The position numbers were made by a program, and so were the translations under genes. Source: Pseudomonas sp. FP198 (GTDB taxonomy: Bacteria; Pseudomonadota; Gammaproteobacteria; Pseudomonadales; Pseudomonadaceae). From it: DNA of 64,000 nucleotides. Where the stretch lies: contig NZ_CP117452.1 in assembly GCF_030687895.1 (NCBI RefSeq), positions 1,319,501 through 1,383,500 of the forward strand. Reading direction: 5' to 3'. The notes under the pieces were generated by a model. That model worked only from the letters and a program-made list of their open reading frames with translations. It did not search any database and was not told the origin of the DNA. Positions 44,910 to 53,562 of the stretch are shown here, piece after piece; position 1 is the first letter of the stretch, and every line of letters begins with the position of its first letter.

Positions 44910-47360
44910 CTATTTTCCCGGCACCAGCGTCAAACGAGTCTTGCCATACGCCCGGTCAAAATTCTGCGGTTGCAAGGGCAGGCTTTGATATTGGCCCTTG
45001 AGCCATGGCTCGAGGCCGTTCAGATAGTGCGGGCTGGCCGGGTTGCCCGATTGGCCGGCGCCGCCCTGGATCGTCAACGGCTCAGGCTGGCTGAAATCAA
45101 CGATAAACCGGGTGGCCGGCGCCAGGGTCGTGTTGAAATCCTGGCCCCAGGCGAACGCGGCGGTATTGAGCGTGCTGCCATCGCCGCCGGCTGCCAGCGG
45201 GCCGCGTACGGTCTGGCCGCTGGCGTTTTTCCATTCCTGGCGGTGCAGCTTGCCCCACTGCCACGCGCTGTGGTCAGTACCCAACAGACTGTCACCGGCG
45301 CTAACGGCCGCCGCGAGGCTGCGAGCCAGGATAACGGCCTTGTCTTCTTTTTGCGGCGTGCGCACATCGTCCCAGAACGGACTGTCCTCACGACCAAGCA
45401 AATGATCGGCCTGGGCCGAATAAGACAGCTGGCCGTTGGCGACCAGCGCTTTCCACGCCGGACTGTTTTCGGGGCCCAGTTCATCAAGGAACGTCTGCTT
45501 CATGCTTTCCTGCAGGAACAGCCCATAGATCGCTGCGTCGGTGGAAACCGGGCTGAGCCGGCCATCGAACGCCATCAGGCGGGTGTAGGCCTCGCGTGCC
45601 TTGGCGCGGTCCGCCTCCGGCAGGGCTTCGATCGCCTGCTTGAGTGGCTGGGCCATGCCCGGGGCTTCGAAGACTTTCTTCAGCTTGGCCGCGAATGTCG
45701 TGGTCTGGTCGTATTGCATGGCGATCAGGCTGCGGGCGTCGTGCTTGCCTGCGCCGGCCAGTTCGGCCAGGCGCTCGCCACGTTCCGGCGCCGCCCAGGA
45801 GTTGGACAGTTGCATGCCGTAGCCATGGGGAATGACGCGCTGGTTGGCGGTGCCGAGCCAACCCTGCGCCGGGTCCTGGTCGTAGGGATGCAGCATCGGA
45901 TCGGCGTAGCCGTCCCAATCATAACGGCTGTCCCAGCCCGGCGATGGCAACAGGCCCTCGCCCTCGCGGCGGTTCGGGTAACGACCGGTGACCTGCCAGC
46001 CGATGTTGCGGGCGTCGGCGAACACCATGTTTACCGCCAGGGCGCGGATCTCCCGGCTGGCGTCGGAGGCTCTCTCGACATTCTGCGCGCGTGACAGATC
46101 GAAGAGCGCGTCCAGGGTCTTGTCGTCGCTGAAGCTCGGCAGCTGCAGGGCCAGCCCCAGGCCGTTGGCCATGGCCGGGCCTTGGGCGCTGTTGAGCAGC
46201 GGGCCGTGGCGGGTTTCGTACACCGCCTCTCTGATCGACCGTTGGCCCTTGATGAAGTAGGTTTCGTTGCGCACGGTCGCTTGCTGCCACTTGCCGTTGG
46301 CTTCGTAGGACAGGCCGTTGCCCTGGCGTCGGATCTTTTCCAGGTACAGGTCCTGGTTGTCGCCGAGAACACTGGTCATGCTCCACGCGACGTTACCGTT
46401 GAAGCCCGCGAGGATCATCGGGATGCCCGCCACGGAAAGCCCGGCCGCCTGATATTTGGGCGCGCGAATCTGCACCGGGCTCCAGAGCGACGGCACGCCC
46501 AGTGGGCCATGACTGTCGCCGGCCAACAGGCTCTTGCCGTTGCGGCTGCGCTGCGGGCCGATGGCCCAGTTGCTCGACGACGCTGCGCCCAGCAGGTTCA
46601 GGTCGGCCAACTCGGCGCTGGCCTTGCTGATTTCATTCAAACCGGGAATCTGCCCATTGAGCCGGACGCCCTGCAGCTTTTCGGCTTCGGCCAGGGGCAA
46701 TGGCTCGTCCGGGTAGGACGGGCTCAGCCAAGCCAGTTTATCGTTGGTTACGCTCTGGGCCAGCACCAGGGCGGCGACTTCTTCCGGCAGGTTGGCCGAC
46801 TGGGTGAAATTCAGCAGGCAGAACAGCAGCGCCGAATCTTCCGGTTTCCAGTACTCGGGTTTGTAGCCGGTGGCGGCCAGGTCTGCCGGCAGCTTGTCGC
46901 GATAGCGGAACAGGTAGGCGTTGACGCCTCGCGCATAGACTTCGAAAAAGCGCTTCAGGCGTGGCGAAGATGCCTTGTACAGCTCATCCGCGCTTTTCTT
47001 CAGGTTGACGGCGCGCATGTAGCGGTCAACGTCCAGCCGTTCGGCGCCGGACATTTCCGCCAGGCGGCCCTGGGCGAGCAGGCGCAGGGTCGCCATCTGG
47101 GTGATCCGGTCGCTGGCATGCACATAGCCGAGGGCAAACAGGGCGTCATGAAAACTGTTGCTCTCGATCAGCGGCATGCCCAAGGCATTACGCCGGACCG
47201 AGACATTCTGCGCCAGCCCCTTGAGCGGTTGTACGCCGGTGGTGGGCGCGACCGTGTCCTGGGTATTCCAGGCCTGGCAACCGCTCAAACCGAGCACGCT
47301 GGCCACTGCTGCGGCAACGCCGAGCTTGGGAAGGAAAGAAATCGAGGCTGGCGAGGCCAT
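44910..47360 (-). CDS. quiP: Penicillin-acylase-family acyl-homoserine-lactone acylase QuiP
   Basis: An 816-residue Ntn-hydrolase precursor that should self-cleave to small and large subunits and deacylate long-chain acyl-homoserine lactones. A signal with a lipobox-like LSGC (Cys28) is present. The mature nucleophile is expected in [15 protein letters not shown], most likely Ser262. The remaining sequence follows P. aeruginosa QuiP (PA1032) throughout, for example [16 protein letters not shown] and [24 protein letters not shown]. The substrate range is inferred from the family. There is no luxI-type gene nearby. Confidence 0.85.
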   Translation of the reverse strand: MASPASISFLPKLGVAAAVASVLGLSGCQAWNTQDTVAPTTGVQPLKGLAQNVSVRRNALGMPLIESNSFHDALFALGYVHASDRITQMATLRLLAQGRLAEMSGAERLDVDRYMRAVNLKKSADELYKASSPRLKRFFEVYARGVNAYLFRYRDKLPADLAATGYKPEYWKPEDSALLFCLLNFTQSANLPEEVAALVLAQSVTNDKLAWLSPSYPDEPLPLAEAEKLQGVRLNGQIPGLNEISKASAELADLNLLGAASSSNWAIGPQRSRNGKSLLAGDSHGPLGVPSLWSPVQIRAPKYQAAGLSVAGIPMILAGFNGNVAWSMTSVLGDNQDLYLEKIRRQGNGLSYEANGKWQQATVRNETYFIKGQRSIREAVYETRHGPLLNSAQGPAMANGLGLALQLPSFSDDKTLDALFDLSRAQNVERASDASREIRALAVNMVFADARNIGWQVTGRYPNRREGEGLLPSPGWDSRYDWDGYADPMLHPYDQDPAQGWLGTANQRVIPHGYGMQLSNSWAAPERGERLAELAGAGKHDARSLIAMQYDQTTTFAAKLKKVFEAPGMAQPLKQAIEALPEADRAKAREAYTRLMAFDGRLSPVSTDAAIYGLFLQESMKQTFLDELGPENSPAWKALVANGQLSYSAQADHLLGREDSPFWDDVRTPQKEDKAVILARSLAAAVSAGDSLLGTDHSAWQWGKLHRQEWKNASGQTVRGPLAAGGDGSTLNTAAFAWGQDFNTTLAPATRFIVDFSQPEPLTIQGGAGQSGNPASPHYLNGLEPWLKGQYQSLPLQPQNFDRAYGKTRLTLVPGK

Positions 47361-47503
47361 GGCAAAGCTCCTGCGGGAGGGGGTGGCACCAATAAAGGCG
47401 CTACGTTAGTGAGCAGGAGAAGGGCGCGCAAGCGGGCTTTGGGGTTATTTGATGTTTTGCGATGAAAGCCCAGCCTCTGGAGACTTGCTTGTAGGAGAAG
47501 GTG

Positions 47504-48100
47504 ATGCTCAAGTATGGAAAATCAACGACCGAGAAATCCGGCATGGCGCTACAGAAAAACGCGGCGCTGATCCTTATCGATCAGCAGAAAGGCATCCTCC
47601 ATCCCAGGCTTGGCCCGCGCAACAATCCCGAGGCGGAGCTGCGCATGCTGGAATTGCTCGGATGCTGGCGAGAGTCGGCGCGGCCGGTCATCCATGTCCA
47701 TCATCTGTCCCGGTCCGAGGCATCAGTCTTCTGGCCTGGACAATCAGGCGTGGAGGTTCAGGAGCGGTTCAAGCCCCTGGCCGGGGAGGGGCTGGTCCAG
47801 AAGCAGGTGCCCGATGCGTTTTGCGGCACCACCCTGGAGGCGGATTTGCGCAGTGCGGGAATCGGGCAACTGGTGATTGTCGGCGTGGCCACGAACAATT
47901 CGGTGGAGTCCACCGCGCGCACGGCTGGCAACCTGGGGTTCGATACGTGGGTGGCCGAGGATGCGTGTTATACCTTCGACAAGGCCGACTTCTTCGGTTA
48001 TGTCCGTTCGGCTGTCGAGGTGCATGCGATGTCCCTGGGGAACCTGCATGGGGAGTATGCGACGGTGGTCAGCGTGGAGCGGATTCTGGCGGCGGGCTGA
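47504..48100 (+). CDS. Isochorismatase-fold hydrolase-like protein lacking the catalytic Cys
   Basis: A 198-residue protein of the cysteine-hydrolase (isochorismatase/nicotinamidase) fold. The first catalytic Asp is Asp26 in ALILIDQQKG and a Lys is at 100 in LVQKQVPDAFCGTTL. The motif that normally carries the nucleophile, G-x-x-T-x-x-C-V, reads GVATNNSVESTAR, so Ser133 replaces the Cys. It may be a Ser-type, altered or inactive hydrolase. The ATG at 47504 has GGAGAAGG upstream; a second start at 47543 is possible. Confidence 0.8.
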   Translation: MLKYGKSTTEKSGMALQKNAALILIDQQKGILHPRLGPRNNPEAELRMLELLGCWRESARPVIHVHHLSRSEASVFWPGQSGVEVQERFKPLAGEGLVQKQVPDAFCGTTLEADLRSAGIGQLVIVGVATNNSVESTARTAGNLGFDTWVAEDACYTFDKADFFGYVRSAVEVHAMSLGNLHGEYATVVSVERILAAG

Positions 48101-48125
48101 CAGACAGGTTTTGAATTTACTGGCC

Positions 48126-48205
48126 TCATCGCGAGCAAGCTCGCTCCCACAGAGATATGCGTGCACCGCAAAACCCGTGTGGGAGCGAGCTTGCTCGCGA
48201 TGACG
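48126..48205. repeat. REP pair after the hydrolase gene
   Basis: CATCGCGAGCAAGCTCGCTC (48127 on) and GAGCGAGCTTGCTCGCGATG (to 48202) face each other. The variant has AAG in place of CAG in the arm. Confidence 0.9.
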
Positions 48206-48239
48206 GTCTAACAGTCAAAAAATCATCAGCCTGGACTGA

Positions 48240-48443
48240 TCAAGCCCCATGGCACTTCTTGAATTTCTTGCCATTGCCGCACGGGCAAGGGTCGTTGCGA
48301 CCGACGTCCTTCAGGGTGTTGCGCACGGGTTCCTGGTGGGCGTGGCCGCAGTTCGGGCCGTGGACATGGCCGTGATCATGATCGTGGTGAAGATCATGGT
48401 CGTGGTTGCAATCAGGGCCATGGACGTGGGGTTGTTGGGTCAT
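48240..48443 (-). CDS. Small His-rich SEC-C zinc-binding protein
   Basis: A 67-residue protein. Residues about 7-35 are extremely His- and Asp-rich ([22 protein letters not shown]), a likely metal-binding stretch. The C-terminal part [20 protein letters not shown] is a SEC-C zinc motif of the kind found at the end of SecA. It starts 5 bases after the stop of the lipoprotein gene, so they probably share a transcript. A role in metal handling is inferred from composition. Confidence 0.75.
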   Translation of the reverse strand: MTQQPHVHGPDCNHDHDLHHDHDHGHVHGPNCGHAHQEPVRNTLKDVGRNDPCPCGNGKKFKKCHGA

Positions 48444-48448
48444 CGGGG

Positions 48449-48934
48449 TTACTCCGCAATTAGATCGGCGGCGATTATCACGCCATTGCGTTCCAGGTGC
48501 ACGTAGTGGGCGATGAATAAACCGGTTTCCAGCTCCCCCTCCAGACGATAGGGAATCTGTTGCCGGGGTTTCTTCAGCATTTTCACCAGTTCGCGCACCT
48601 GCGGCCACAGGTTGGTGCGGATCGGCACTTTGAAATAGGCGCTGTGTCCGGGGCGCACCGTAAACCAGTGTTCATGCTCACCTTCGGTCAGCAGCAAGTC
48701 GTCCAGGTGGATCCGGTAGGTCAGGCCGCGTACGGTGAGGTCGTCTTCGCCGGGGTTGTCGACGCGAAAGTGCAACATGAACTTCTGTTCCAGCAACCGG
48801 GCCCGCACGACCTCCACCTTGACCAGATGCACCTGCGGTTCGGGTGCCTCTTCACCTCGCCAGGACGCACACCCCCCTAGCCCGACGAACAGGAGCAGGC
48901 AAGTGATGCGCAGCAATCGAGATGTCTGGGTCAT
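48449..48934 (-). CDS. LEA-type lipoprotein
   Basis: A 161-residue lipoprotein with lipobox VGLGGC (Cys22). The mature protein has the LEA-2-like beta-sandwich pattern ([41 protein letters not shown]), followed by [17 protein letters not shown]-type lipoproteins are common in Pseudomonas; their role is not established. Confidence 0.83.
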   Translation of the reverse strand: MTQTSRLLRITCLLLFVGLGGCASWRGEEAPEPQVHLVKVEVVRARLLEQKFMLHFRVDNPGEDDLTVRGLTYRIHLDDLLLTEGEHEHWFTVRPGHSAYFKVPIRTNLWPQVRELVKMLKKPRQQIPYRLEGELETGLFIAHYVHLERNGVIIAADLIAE

Positions 48935-49004
48935 GTCCGGGCCTCTGGTTTATTTCCAGTCTAGCCCCCTTGGCCGGCGGGCGGGCGTCGGACGTTTCCG
49001 AAAA

Positions 49005-49493
49005 TCAACCGGCAAAATAGCTGGCGCAGCACTTCTTGAATTTGTGCCCGCTACCGCACGGGCAGTTGTCGTTGCGTCCCGTCTTGACCGGCACGGTCGG
49101 GTCGATGAAGTACCAGCGCCCGCCGTTCTGCACAAACGAGGATTGTTCGCGGTGGCTGTGTTCGCCCTGGCCGTCGTGCCAGCGTGCGGTGAAAGTGACG
49201 AAGGCATGTTCCGGCTGGCCGCCGAATACCTCGCTGCTCTCCACCTCCAAGCCCAGCCAGGTGCTGCCGGCGCTCCATTCGCTGATGGCCCGGCGGTCGA
49301 GGCCCTCCTGTTGGGCGGGCAGGGTGGTGCTCACCAGATAATCCACCAGGCCCAGCACATAAGCGCTGTAGCGCGAGCGCATCAAGGCTGCGGCGCAGGG
49401 CGCTGGATGACCGTCGTGATAATGGCCGCAGCAGGCGTCCAACGGGTTGCCGCTGCCGCAAGGGCAAATGGTTGTATGCAGGCTAGTGTCCAC
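49005..49493 (-). CDS. YchJ-family SEC-C domain protein
   Basis: A 162-residue protein with an N-terminal SEC-C-like motif ([21 protein letters not shown]) and a second one at the C-terminus ([21 protein letters not shown]), enclosing the YchJ domain with [24 protein letters not shown]. The GTG at 49493 is chosen as start because GGTGG lies upstream; a TTG 12 bases earlier is in frame. It begins 2 bases after the DUF6231-type gene. Confidence 0.8.
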   Translation of the reverse strand: MDTSLHTTICPCGSGNPLDACCGHYHDGHPAPCAAALMRSRYSAYVLGLVDYLVSTTLPAQQEGLDRRAISEWSAGSTWLGLEVESSEVFGGQPEHAFVTFTARWHDGQGEHSHREQSSFVQNGGRWYFIDPTVPVKTGRNDNCPCGSGHKFKKCCASYFAG

Positions 49494-49495
49494 AG

Positions 49496-49993
49496 CTACC
49501 ACCAATATTTTCCAAAGTTTTCCGGGTTGGCCCAGAAACGTGAGTTGAGCCAGTCGGGGACCTGCTTGTATTCAAGCAGATCGTAGGTAAACAGGGTCAG
49601 CACCTGATCTTCGCGCTGGAAGCGCTCGCTGGCCTGCAGGGCCAGGGAGAAGAAGTCGGTTTCCTGCCAGCCGCACGCATTGAGGTCGGCCAGCACGGCG
49701 ATTCGGCTGGCGTTGAGATTGCGAATGCCGCCCAACAGGTTCAGACCGTCGCGCTTGGGCAAATGCTCCAGGCAATCGAGCGCCAGGGCCAGGTCGAAAC
49801 GCCGCGCAGCCAGATCCGCCGGCAAGGGGCCGGGGGCGGCATGGACCACCTCGGTGTCGGGATGCGCCTGCTGGAATGCCTCGAGCGCGGGGAAGCTGCC
49901 AGCGCCGATCAGCAGCAGCTTTTGCGGGGCATAGCGGTCAAGCACGGCGGCCAGCGCCTGCTGGGGCGTGCGCGAAGAAATGGCAACGTTCAT
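49496..49993 (-). CDS. DUF6231-like protein with methyltransferase-type fold
   Basis: A 165-residue protein that has a Rossmann-like pattern: [15 protein letters not shown] (Gly-rich loop, about 26-40) and [16 protein letters not shown] at about residues 68-83. This looks like an S-adenosylmethionine-type methyltransferase fold of reduced size. I assign it to the DUF6231 group by memory of the sequence pattern; activity is unknown. It is probably transcribed with the YchJ-type gene. Confidence 0.7.
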   Translation of the reverse strand: MNVAISSRTPQQALAAVLDRYAPQKLLLIGAGSFPALEAFQQAHPDTEVVHAAPGPLPADLAARRFDLALALDCLEHLPKRDGLNLLGGIRNLNASRIAVLADLNACGWQETDFFSLALQASERFQREDQVLTLFTYDLLEYKQVPDWLNSRFWANPENFGKYWW

Positions 49994-50185
49994 CGAAGTT
50001 CCTCAGTCAGAACCGCCACGATAGCGCGCGTGGACGCACGGGCCTAGAGCGGTTTGTCTTCGAACGCCGCGATCCGCCGTAAACAGGCGGCCAAAGCTGT
50101 GGTTGCGTCACGCTGGCGCAGAACCCGAGTCGGGTCTTTACTCCCCTGAATCGGCGCGAAGCCGATCCTTCAAGGAGATAAACCG

Positions 50186-50887
50186 ATGAGCATAGTTCGG
50201 ACAGCGTTACCCCTGGTTCTGCTAACCAGTGTGTTGACTGGTTGCGCAGGTTTGCAAAAAACCGACTGGCCGATCTGTGCGGCCACCGGTGGTGTGGTCG
50301 GCGCAGGATTGGGCGCCATCGAAAGCAGTTCCTGGATCGGCCCGGGCGCACTGGTCGCCGGTACGGTGGCGGCAGGCTGGTGCTGGGCTCATGGCGATGG
50401 CGACGAGGACGGCGATGGCGTGCCGGACAGTCGTGACAAGTGCCCGGGCACGCCGAAGGGCGTGCAGGTCGATGCCGACGGCTGCCCACCTCCGGCACCT
50501 GCACCGACACCGGTGGCTGAAGCGCCCGTGATGGTCCAGGAAGAAACGATCGTGGTCCGCGACGTGCATTTCGAATTCAACAAGGCCACCCTCACGCCGA
50601 CGGACAAAGAAGTGCTGAGCACCATCGCGACCCGGCTGAAGCAGGAAACCTCCACCGCGCAACTGCGCGTGACCGGGCACACCGACAGCGTCGGCAGCGA
50701 TGCCTATAACCAGAAACTGTCGGAAAAACGCGCCAACTCGGTGGTTCAATACCTGGTCGAAAGCGGCGTGCCTCGCGCCAGTTTCGTCTCGGTGGCCGGC
50801 GCCGGGGAAAGCCAGCCGGTGGCGGATAACAAAACCGCCGATGGTCGCGCGATGAACCGTCGCACGGAAATCAAGATAAACCGCTGA
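50186..50887 (+). CDS. OmpA-family lipoprotein (tandem copy 1)
   Basis: A 233-residue outer-membrane lipoprotein. Lipobox SVLTGC with Cys20; then a Gly-rich region (GGVVGAGLGAIESSS) that may insert in the membrane; then an acidic thrombospondin-type-3-like calcium repeat (DGDEDGDGVPDSRDKCP); then an OmpA C-terminal domain (about 115-233) with TGHTDSVGSDAYNQKLSEKRANSV and the Arg of NRRTEIKI for peptidoglycan binding. It is probably a structural link between outer membrane and peptidoglycan. It is paralogous to the next gene. Confidence 0.9.
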   Translation: MSIVRTALPLVLLTSVLTGCAGLQKTDWPICAATGGVVGAGLGAIESSSWIGPGALVAGTVAAGWCWAHGDGDEDGDGVPDSRDKCPGTPKGVQVDADGCPPPAPAPTPVAEAPVMVQEETIVVRDVHFEFNKATLTPTDKEVLSTIATRLKQETSTAQLRVTGHTDSVGSDAYNQKLSEKRANSVVQYLVESGVPRASFVSVAGAGESQPVADNKTADGRAMNRRTEIKINR

Positions 50888-50977
50888 ACCCCTCGTTCTC
50901 CGCGGCTTGTACAGTCGCGGATGCGGGTCTTTACTCCTGTGTGACCGGTATGGGCCGGTGACACAGGAGCATTCACC

Positions 50978-51703
50978 ATGAACGTTCTAATCAGGGCCGC
51001 CTTACCGGTACTGCTGGCAAGCAGCCTGCTGTCCGGTTGCGCCACTCACAGTGATGGCAGTGCCTCGCTCAATCAACGTACCTGGCCGATCTGCAGCTTG
51101 ATCGGCGGGCTTGTCGGCGGTGGTCTCGGGGCCATCGAAAGCGGTGGCTGGGCCGCCGGTGGCGCTGCGTTGGGGCTGCTGGGCGGTGGTTTGATCTGTT
51201 ACGCCCAGGACGGCGACGAAGACGACGACGGTGTATTCGATCGTCGCGACCGTTGTCCCGACACACCGGCCAACACCCCCGTCGAACATCACGGCTGCCC
51301 GCTGCCGCAATACCCGGCCAGCACGCCACCGGCCGAGCCGGACATGCCCACCAGCGAAGTCATTACCCTGAACGACGCTGGCAAGGTGCTGTTCGATTTT
51401 GACAAGTCCGACCTCACCGCCGCGGCCAGAAGCCAGCTCGACGAGCTGACGGCAAAACTGAATCACGCCAACGTCGCCAGTATCCGCGTGGTGGGTCACA
51501 CCGACAGTGTCGGTACCGAGGCGTATAACCAGGACCTCTCGGAACGTCGAGCCGGCAGCGTGGTGGAGTATTTGCTGACGCAGGGCGTGGCCCCGGCAAA
51601 ACTCACGAGTGAAGGCAAGGGCGAAAGCCAACCGGTGGCCGACAACGAGACCGATGAGGGGCGGGCCCAGAACCGTCGGGTCGAATTGCATATCCAGCGT
51701 TAA
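50978..51703 (+). CDS. OmpA-family lipoprotein (tandem copy 2)
   Basis: A 241-residue paralogue of the previous gene with the same order: lipobox SLLSGC with Cys21, Gly-rich segment (IGGLVGGGLGAIESGGWA), a type-3-like repeat (DGDEDDDGVFDRRDRCPD) and an OmpA domain with VGHTDSVGTEAYNQDLSERRAGSV and NRRVELHIQR. The TSP3-like part is even more acidic. A leader element like that of copy 1 precedes it, so the two genes may be regulated alike. Confidence 0.9.
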   Translation: MNVLIRAALPVLLASSLLSGCATHSDGSASLNQRTWPICSLIGGLVGGGLGAIESGGWAAGGAALGLLGGGLICYAQDGDEDDDGVFDRRDRCPDTPANTPVEHHGCPLPQYPASTPPAEPDMPTSEVITLNDAGKVLFDFDKSDLTAAARSQLDELTAKLNHANVASIRVVGHTDSVGTEAYNQDLSERRAGSVVEYLLTQGVAPAKLTSEGKGESQPVADNETDEGRAQNRRVELHIQR

Positions 51704-51848
51704 ACATCATCGCCCAAGCGGGCCAGAGCCGTCGGATCGCCAGGAAGGCGGTCCGCTGGGCCTGGATTAAATTTGCCGGGCCCCCTGGCATATCCTGCGC
51801 GCAAGCCGTTACTGTGCGCGCAAAGAATAATTCTCGAACGGGGGGCAT

Positions 51849-52121
51849 ATGAAGGTGTTTTGGTGGCTGGGGCGCTTGCTGACCCTGCTGTTCTGGCTGG
51901 TGGTGCTGGTCAATCTGGTCATGCCGTTCGTCCATCCGCTGCATCTGTTGGTCAATCTGGCCGGGGTGTCGTTACTGGCGATCCATCTGCTCGAACTTCT
52001 GTTGTTCAGGGCTCGGTTTCGTGGTCGTCCCGCTCCTGGTCGTGATCGCCTCAGGGTGCTGCTGTTCGGCATCTTTCACCTGCAAGCCCTCCCGACCGCG
52101 CCAGAGGCCTCCCATGCGTAA
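51849..52121 (+). CDS. DUF1145-family small membrane protein
   Basis: A 90-residue protein with two membrane helices (about 8-30 and 35-55) as in the DUF1145 group, followed by an Arg-rich cytoplasmic tail and a hydrophobic FGIFHLQAL end. The function is not known. Its 3' end overlaps the start of the next gene by 8 bases, so they are probably coupled. Confidence 0.75.
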   Translation: MKVFWWLGRLLTLLFWLVVLVNLVMPFVHPLHLLVNLAGVSLLAIHLLELLLFRARFRGRPAPGRDRLRVLLFGIFHLQALPTAPEASHA

Positions 52122-52872
52122 ACTGTGTCTGCTCGCCTTACTCGTATGCCCGTGGGCCAGCGCTCAAGTGGTCCAGGTGGAAAGCCACTCGTTGATGCGC
52201 TTGCCCAACACCACCAGCACGCTTGCCCTGGAGCGATTGGACGTGGCCGACTACGGCACGCTGCTGGTGCCTTCGAACGTCACTGAGCTGTCGATCGGCC
52301 AATTGCACCTGGGACGTGAGGCAAGGATCGCCATCGTACCGGCACAACAGGCGCTGGAGATGAAAGTCAGCCAGGCCGAACTGGCCGAAGGCAGCCAGAT
52401 TACCGCCCGTGGCGCGCCGGGAACCTATACCAAGGCGGCGCGCCCGGGGCGTAACCTCAATCTGCGCTTCGAGGCGTTGAACGCGCCGCTGTTGTCGGTG
52501 GATGCCCGTGGCGGTACCGGCGCGCCAGGTTATGTGGGTCTCGACGGCGCCAACGGCCAGGCACCGGGTTGCACTTGGGGTTCGGCCGGTCGCGGCGCCG
52601 ACGGTAGCAACGGCGCTGACGGTCAGCCGGGCGCGGCCGGCGCGCTGGTTCGGCTGGAGTTGCCCCGCGCTTATCCCGACGAACAGATCAAGGTAATGGT
52701 AGATGGCGGCGCTGGTGGCGCGGCCGGGCCTGGCGGCAAGCCTGGCGCGGGAGGCAAGGCCAAGGGCTGCCTGGTCTACACCGCCGACGGCGGCAAGAGC
52801 GGTCGTCCCGGTGCCGATGGCCAGCCAGGGCCTGCCGGCGCGGCGGGTGCGGTGACGGTGCAGCGGTTCTAG
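52114..52872 (+). CDS. Secreted collagen-like protein
   Basis: A 252-residue exported protein with a signal peptide cleaved after ASA (about residue 16). A non-repetitive domain (about 17-120) comes first, then a region of about 120 residues with collagen-type Gly-x-y triplets, such as GTGAPGYVGLDGANGQ, GADGSNGADGQPGAAGA, GAGGAAGPGGKPGAGGKAKG and GRPGADGQPGPAGAAGA. Four short breaks include a CTW and a CLVYTADG segment whose two Cys may bridge. Function is unknown; surface or matrix roles are known for other bacterial collagen-like proteins. Confidence 0.8.
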   Translation: MRKLCLLALLVCPWASAQVVQVESHSLMRLPNTTSTLALERLDVADYGTLLVPSNVTELSIGQLHLGREARIAIVPAQQALEMKVSQAELAEGSQITARGAPGTYTKAARPGRNLNLRFEALNAPLLSVDARGGTGAPGYVGLDGANGQAPGCTWGSAGRGADGSNGADGQPGAAGALVRLELPRAYPDEQIKVMVDGGAGGAAGPGGKPGAGGKAKGCLVYTADGGKSGRPGADGQPGPAGAAGAVTVQRF

Positions 52873-52889
52873 GCCGTCTCGAAACTGTG

Positions 52890-52983
52890 CTGAGGTGGGA
52901 GCGAGCCTGCTCGCGAAAGCAATCGATCAGTCACGCCGATGGCGACTGATTCGACGCCATCGCGAGCAAGCTCGCTCCCACAG
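52890..52983. repeat. REP pair (REPIN), between collagen-like and CopD genes
   Basis: GTGGGAGCGAGCCTGCTCGC and GCGAGCAAGCTCGCTCCCAC face each other over about 48 bases, one arm with CAG/CTG and the other with AAG. Confidence 0.92.
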
Positions 52984-52998
52984 GGTTCGATGATATTT

Positions 52999-53463
52999 TC
53001 AGAACATCGGCCGAGCCGCGCCGATCGCCACCACCAGCAACCCGATCAACAGATTGATCCCCACCAGCCTGCGAATCTTCCCCAGCACCGCCGCACCCGT
53101 CGGCCAATCCTGCGCCGTCACAGCGTTACGCAATGCTGGCAGTTGCAGGCCCTGGATACGGATGAACAAAGCCGCCATCACCACATACAACCCCATCATT
53201 ACCTGCACGTAACGCGGCGCGGTTTCGAAACCGGCGAAGCGCATGTGGATCAGGCCCACGCCGCTGATCGGCAAAAGCACCACGGCCACCCAGACCCAGA
53301 CGAAAAAACGCTGAAACACTTCTACCCACAACTTGAGCCGGGCAGGGCCCTCAAGCGCCGTGATTGCGGCGGGTCGCAGGATCATCCAGGCGAAAAACAT
53401 ACCGCCAACCCAGACCAGGGCCGCCAGCAAATGCAGGGTGTAGACGAGGGCAAAGGGTGTCAT
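52999..53463 (-). CDS. CopD-family membrane protein
   Basis: A 154-residue membrane protein with four predicted helices, matching the CopD-like domain (HLLAALVWVGGMFFAWMILRPAA, and a later FETAPRYVQVMMGLYVVMAALF). Conserved His at residue 11 and the WVGG motif suit the heme or metal-linked copper-resistance family, though no partner cop gene is here. It is divergent from dinG. Confidence 0.85.
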   Translation of the reverse strand: MTPFALVYTLHLLAALVWVGGMFFAWMILRPAAITALEGPARLKLWVEVFQRFFVWVWVAVVLLPISGVGLIHMRFAGFETAPRYVQVMMGLYVVMAALFIRIQGLQLPALRNAVTAQDWPTGAAVLGKIRRLVGINLLIGLLVVAIGAARPMF

Positions 53464-53522
53464 TGGGTCACTCCGTTCTGCGCAGGATTAATTAGCGGGG
53501 TATGATAGCCGCCGATCCGAAC

Positions 53523-53542
53523 CACTGAAAATTTATCCAGCG
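53523..53542 (+). promoter_or_regulatory. LexA (SOS) box upstream of dinG
   Basis: CACTGAAAATTTATCCAGCG fits CTG-N10-CAG (CTG 53525-53527, CAG 53538-53540) with an AT-rich centre, 22 bases before the dinG start. E. coli dinG is a known LexA target. Confidence 0.75.
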
Positions 53543-53562
53543 TTTTTTGCGCCCGACCATTC

